Assembly: GCA_043746635.1 (NCBI GenBank) | Contig: JAYTQQ010000246.1 | Location: forward strand, 1-14,922 | Length of the DNA: 14,922 nt | Direction: 5' to 3' | DNA from: JAYTQQ01 sp043746635 | Lineage (GTDB): Bacteria; Bdellovibrionota; Bdellovibrionia; Bdellovibrionales; JAMPXM01 | Shown here: in pieces, positions 12,273 to 14,922 of the stretch | Layout: the number at the start of each line of letters is the position of its first letter | Position numbering within the stretch: position 1 is the first letter of the stretch | Program-made: the position numbers and the translations under genes | The notes under the pieces: generated by a model | What the model was told of the DNA's origin: nothing | What the model saw: only the letters and a program-made list of their open reading frames with translations | Database searches by the model: none

Positions 12273-13700
12273 CTATAACTTCTTGAGGTTGAGAACGGTA
12301 TCCATCATTTCGTCTGCGGTTTTCACGATTCTCGCCGACGCATCAAATGCTTTTTGAAACTCGATCATCTTCGTCGTCTCTTCATCCAGAGAAACGCCAC
12401 TGACACTTTCACGAATGCTGTTGAGCTGTTTCACCACGCTATCCTGTGCATCGTGGGCGTTGTTCGTTTTCTTTGCGATGACGCCGACCTTACCCACCAT
12501 CGTGTTGTAGTATTCGTCAAGGTTGGCATTGCCATCAGAAAGAATTTTTTCGAATTGAAGTCCTGCGATTTTATTTGCGGTACGGTTATCACCCGAAGCT
12601 CCCGGCGATTCTCCGGCAGCAATTCTCGAAGCATCTTTTAAAATGTCATCGTTCACTTTTAAATATTGAGCCGCATGTTTGACATCTTCAGGTTGCTGAA
12701 AAAAGTCGACGCCCGTTTGGTTGTAAGAATTAAAGCCTTGCGAGTGAATATCGTTCACTTCGGTGGCCAAGCTATAGGCCATCTCGTCAACGCCGTCTTT
12801 TAAATCATTGATGACGATGTCGCGCACTTCGATGAGCCCACCGATAGCGCCGCCGTGCAATTGATCCGTCACTTTATAAGGAGTCGCCGATTCTGAGCTC
12901 TTATACATGACATCAAAATTGCCTTCGCCCTTGGTACCATTTTCTGAAGTCGATTGAACAAAAAGTTCTTTCGCATCGTAGCCCGCCACGAGTAAAGCAT
13001 TATTACCTGCCGAAATCGTAACGGTACTGTCTTCGCCCTCTGCCCAGCGGATATTCACTTTATCGCCTAATTTTTTAACGAGAAGATCTCGTCGATCTCG
13101 CTCATCATTTGCCGAAGCTCCGGTGAGTTCAACCGACTGAATTTTTTCGTTGAGCCCAGCGATTTCGGTTGTGAGACCGTTGATTTCGTTCACGTGAGAT
13201 TTAATTTGTTGGTCAAGATCATTCTGAACGCCGGTGAGTTGTGCATTGATGCGCTTAAAATCTTTCGTAACATAGTCGGCAGTTTCTTTTACTAAAGATC
13301 TCGTAGCTAAGCTTTCTGGATTGTTCGAAAGTTCTTTGAACGCGTTAAAAAACTCAGACATATATTGATTGAGGCCTTTGTTGACCTGCTCATTATAGAT
13401 CGACTCGACCCGTGTCATGGCGTCTTGCTTACCCGTGAGGTAACCCAAGTGCGAACCTTCGAGACCAATTTGTTTTTCAAGATATGGATTATTCACGCGG
13501 GTGATGGCCGCAGCTTTTGCGCCCATTCCGATTCGGAGTTTACCTTCACCTATTGGGAGATTTGTGACTTGATCGACGCGCTGACGAGAGTAACCTTCAA
13601 CGCTTTTAGAGGCGATGTTATGGCCCACGGTTTGGAGCGCTGTCTGAGAATTCATCAGAGAGCGCTTACCCATATCCATCATGGCGTTGATTTTTGACAT
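12273..13700 (-). CDS. flgK: Hook-filament junction protein FlgK (HAP1)
   Basis: FlgK is the first junction protein on the hook. The 475 residues run from ATG 13698-13700. The N-terminal domain has LQTVGHNIASKSVEGYSRQR (22-41), the flagellar rod/hook family motif, which normally reads HNIANxxTPGYSRQ. A long helical middle region has coiled-coil character around 150-200, and the C-terminus includes TKMIEFQKAFDASARIVKT and ends LNLKKL, typical of axial proteins. The frame can be extended eight residues to a GTG at 13724, but the ATG with GAGG just upstream fits the family start. It follows flgN by 51 bp. Confidence 0.96.
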   Translation of the reverse strand: MSKINAMMDMGKRSLMNSQTALQTVGHNIASKSVEGYSRQRVDQVTNLPIGEGKLRIGMGAKAAAITRVNNPYLEKQIGLEGSHLGYLTGKQDAMTRVESIYNEQVNKGLNQYMSEFFNAFKELSNNPESLATRSLVKETADYVTKDFKRINAQLTGVQNDLDQQIKSHVNEINGLTTEIAGLNEKIQSVELTGASANDERDRRDLLVKKLGDKVNIRWAEGEDSTVTISAGNNALLVAGYDAKELFVQSTSENGTKGEGNFDVMYKSSESATPYKVTDQLHGGAIGGLIEVRDIVINDLKDGVDEMAYSLATEVNDIHSQGFNSYNQTGVDFFQQPEDVKHAAQYLKVNDDILKDASRIAAGESPGASGDNRTANKIAGLQFEKILSDGNANLDEYYNTMVGKVGVIAKKTNNAHDAQDSVVKQLNSIRESVSGVSLDEETTKMIEFQKAFDASARIVKTADEMMDTVLNLKKL

Positions 13701-13751
13701 CCTGTCCTCGCCTCGCTCTAGCACTTCTTGTGCATGAGCTGTCTCGTACTA

Positions 13752-14270
13752 CTAAACTTCTTTTCTCACTAAATTGCCCGAAGCATCTGATTTTTGTGGG
13801 AGCATTGATCCCTGTTTTGCGTAAGTTGGCTTTGATTGTAAAGTATCGCGAATCGCCGACATCGCACCCGTGATATTTTTGAGTGCGCTATTCACGAGCT
13901 CTTCGTTTTGCTTATTCACTTCGCTCACACGCTTGATCAAAAGATCTAACACCGAGTGGAGATTGCGAAGACGATCGCCTTTGCTCTCTTCAAGTTTTGA
14001 AGCAAGCTCAAGGAGTCTTGGCTGATCAACATCGGTACCGGTTGCGAGAGCCAAATCACGGGCACATTTCATGCGCGAATTTTCAAGCGAGCGAACTCTC
14101 ACCAAGATTGCATCTTTTGATTTATTATTTTCATTGAGTTCATCGATCTTGGCCGAAACCAAAATATCTTTTTCTTTTCGAACGATTTCAAGAAGTGCTC
14201 GATAAGCCTTGATCAATTGATCAAGATTTTCAGAGAGGAGCTTGTAGATCTCGTTTTTTCTATCTTCCAT
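13752..14270 (-). CDS. flgN: FlgN family export chaperone for FlgK/FlgL
   Basis: FlgN-type proteins are cytoplasmic helical chaperones that bind the C-terminal helices of FlgK and FlgL. This product is almost entirely helical and charged, with a coiled-coil pattern over about 5-145 and a flexible tail (145-172). Sequence signatures in this family are weak; identification rests on length, helical pattern and position between flgM and flgK. The start is ATG 14268-14270 (172 residues): AAGGA lies 8 bases upstream of it, whereas the earlier ATG at 14277-14279 directly abuts that SD with no spacing. It follows flgM by about 28 bp. Confidence 0.88.
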   Translation of the reverse strand: MEDRKNEIYKLLSENLDQLIKAYRALLEIVRKEKDILVSAKIDELNENNKSKDAILVRVRSLENSRMKCARDLALATGTDVDQPRLLELASKLEESKGDRLRNLHSVLDLLIKRVSEVNKQNEELVNSALKNITGAMSAIRDTLQSKPTYAKQGSMLPQKSDASGNLVRKEV

Positions 14271-14298
14271 GTTATTCATCCTTAAAGAACACGTTTAA

Positions 14299-14610
14299 TT
14301 ACGAAGGCATCATCAAATGTTCATCAACCATTTTATCTGCGATTGCTGAAGCATCTATATTATACTTGCCTTCATCAATCATCTTTTGAAGACGTGCTAC
14401 TTTTGCATCGTCGACACTGTTGTCCGGAGTCGCAAGTTCTTTTGCTTTTTTAATACTTTGTGCGCGCCCAGAAACTTCTACTTTTGAAGAATCTCCAAGT
14501 GCTGATGCACCCACTGATTTATTTCCGCGCGTGCCTTCAGCAGAACCTTTTGTAAGTTTGGCTGAATCAATATTCGCGGCACCTGCGTTTGAATTATTAG
14601 AAACTTTCAT
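14299..14610 (-). CDS. flgM: Anti-sigma-28 factor FlgM
   Basis: FlgM binds sigma-28 (FliA) until the hook is finished, then is exported through it so late genes such as flagellin can be expressed. The 103 residues have a disordered N-terminal half rich in S, A, G and N (1-60), as expected for an exported anti-sigma factor. The C-terminal binding region is VARLQKMIDEGKYNIDASAI (71-90) followed by ADKMVDEHL, the typical FlgM signature (I..G.Y..D...IA..M). The ATG has GGAGGG upstream. It is the first fully visible gene of the flgMNKL-csrA-fliW run. The fliA gene is not in the window. Confidence 0.93.
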   Translation of the reverse strand: MKVSNNSNAGAANIDSAKLTKGSAEGTRGNKSVGASALGDSSKVEVSGRAQSIKKAKELATPDNSVDDAKVARLQKMIDEGKYNIDASAIADKMVDEHLMMPS

Positions 14611-14643
14611 CAGACCCTCCGTGGGTTATTTGCCTCATGTGTG

Positions 14644-14652
14644 ATTGTATCA
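14644..14652 (-). promoter_or_regulatory. Putative extended -10 promoter of flgM
   Basis: The minus strand reads TGA-TACAAT, an extended -10 box (TGn plus 5 of 6 bases of TATAAT), with no clear -35. Transcription would start near 14637, about 27 nt before the flgM ATG. No sigma-28-like motif was seen here. Confidence 0.4.
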
Positions 14653-14695
14653 TAGTGAGACAGCGAAACACGAGGGCTTTTTATAAGCTCTGTTT

Positions 14696-14922
14696 TTAGT
14701 CCTGGTTTCGGTCGTTCGCTGGGTCTGGTTTTGGAGACTGTTGTGGTCCAGTGAGATTCCAGAAAAAAGATTTAATTTCAGGACTTAGAGTCGCAATTGA
14801 GTCGCCCTGTTTGAGTTCAGCATGAGGTTGCTGTGCCGAAAATACGCCATCAAAAATGAAGGTCGATTTGAAGCCCGCTTTATGCTCAAGAGTTACGGCC
14901 GTTTTGCCGTCTAGCATTTTGG
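14696..14922 (-). CDS. C-terminal part of an unidentified gene, cut by the window edge
   Basis: The open frame continues past the right edge: the codon before the visible Met is AAA, with no stop, and that ATG has no SD in the few bases available. It is therefore probably the 3' end of a longer gene rather than a 73-residue protein. The visible part has a short beta-like stretch (TAVTLEHKAGFKSTFIFDGV), a central LKQGDSIATLSPEIKSFFWN, and ends in a polar proline-rich tail. No family is recognised. It lies 85 bp upstream of flgM on the same strand, so a flagellar function is possible but only by position. Confidence 0.65.
   Translation of the reverse strand, partial: KMLDGKTAVTLEHKAGFKSTFIFDGVFSAQQPHAELKQGDSIATLSPEIKSFFWNLTGPQQSPKPDPANDRNQD

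Noticed and set aside
12431..12641. Overlapping open frames on both strands inside flgK
   Set aside because: They are alternative frames of a well-supported gene with no start signals.
13701..13724. Eight-residue extension of FlgK from a GTG
   Set aside because: It covers the SD region, and the ATG at 13700 fits the family start.
1..14922. tRNA, rRNA, CRISPR array, insertion sequence or prophage
   Set aside because: No cloverleaf-like sequence, regularly spaced repeats, transposase, integrase or phage gene was seen on either strand.

Overview
The window looks like chromosomal DNA of a Bdellovibrio-type predatory or flagellated Gram-negative bacterium (Bdellovibrionota). The lineage is inferred from gene content and style: a short flagellin without D2/D3 domains, flgM-flgN-flgK-flgL-csrA-fliW in one run, an RDD membrane protein with a long disordered N-terminus starting with an FKPITEGLGFH-type motif, frequent TTG/GTG starts, and small secreted proteins of unknown function. 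No rRNA, tRNA, CRISPR array, transposase or phage gene was seen, and nothing suggests recent transfer.

Layout, left to right. Positions 75-500 (-) encode a small secreted protein. Positions 643-1467 (-) encode flagellin, with a strongly structured leader and a sigma-28-like promoter. Positions 1622-2338 and 2365-2769 (-) form a two-gene unit: an uncharacterised protein followed by a PilZ (c-di-GMP receptor) protein. Positions 2892-3794 (-) encode the G3E-family GTPase MeaB/ArgK. Positions 4010-5161 and 5215-5946 (+) are the only plus-strand genes: a membrane-anchored, proline/alanine/lysine-rich protein and a putative outer-membrane beta-barrel. They converge on a long minus-strand series.

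That series runs from the right edge to 6018. In transcription order it is: an unidentified gene cut by the window edge, flgM, flgN, flgK, flgL, csrA, fliW, a secreted FlgT-C-like protein, prmA, rsmE, an RDD-family membrane protein and the heptose adenylyltransferase rfaE2/hldE-C. The first part is a late-flagellar checkpoint module. FlgM holds sigma-28, FlgN chaperones the hook-filament junction proteins FlgK and FlgL, and CsrA with its antagonist FliW would tune flagellin translation (roles from family knowledge). The second part is housekeeping: modification of ribosomal protein L11, modification of 16S rRNA, and LPS precursor synthesis.

The most interesting signals are in non-coding DNA. 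A 13-bp perfect inverted repeat buries the GTG start of the beta-barrel gene, with its Shine-Dalgarno (SD) sequence in the loop. A nested hairpin sits in the flagellin leader. A shared sigma-28-like motif lies before flagellin, fliW and the FlgT-C-like gene. The csrA leader carries two GGA motifs suited to CsrA autoregulation. All of these come from reading by eye; no database search or folding program was run.
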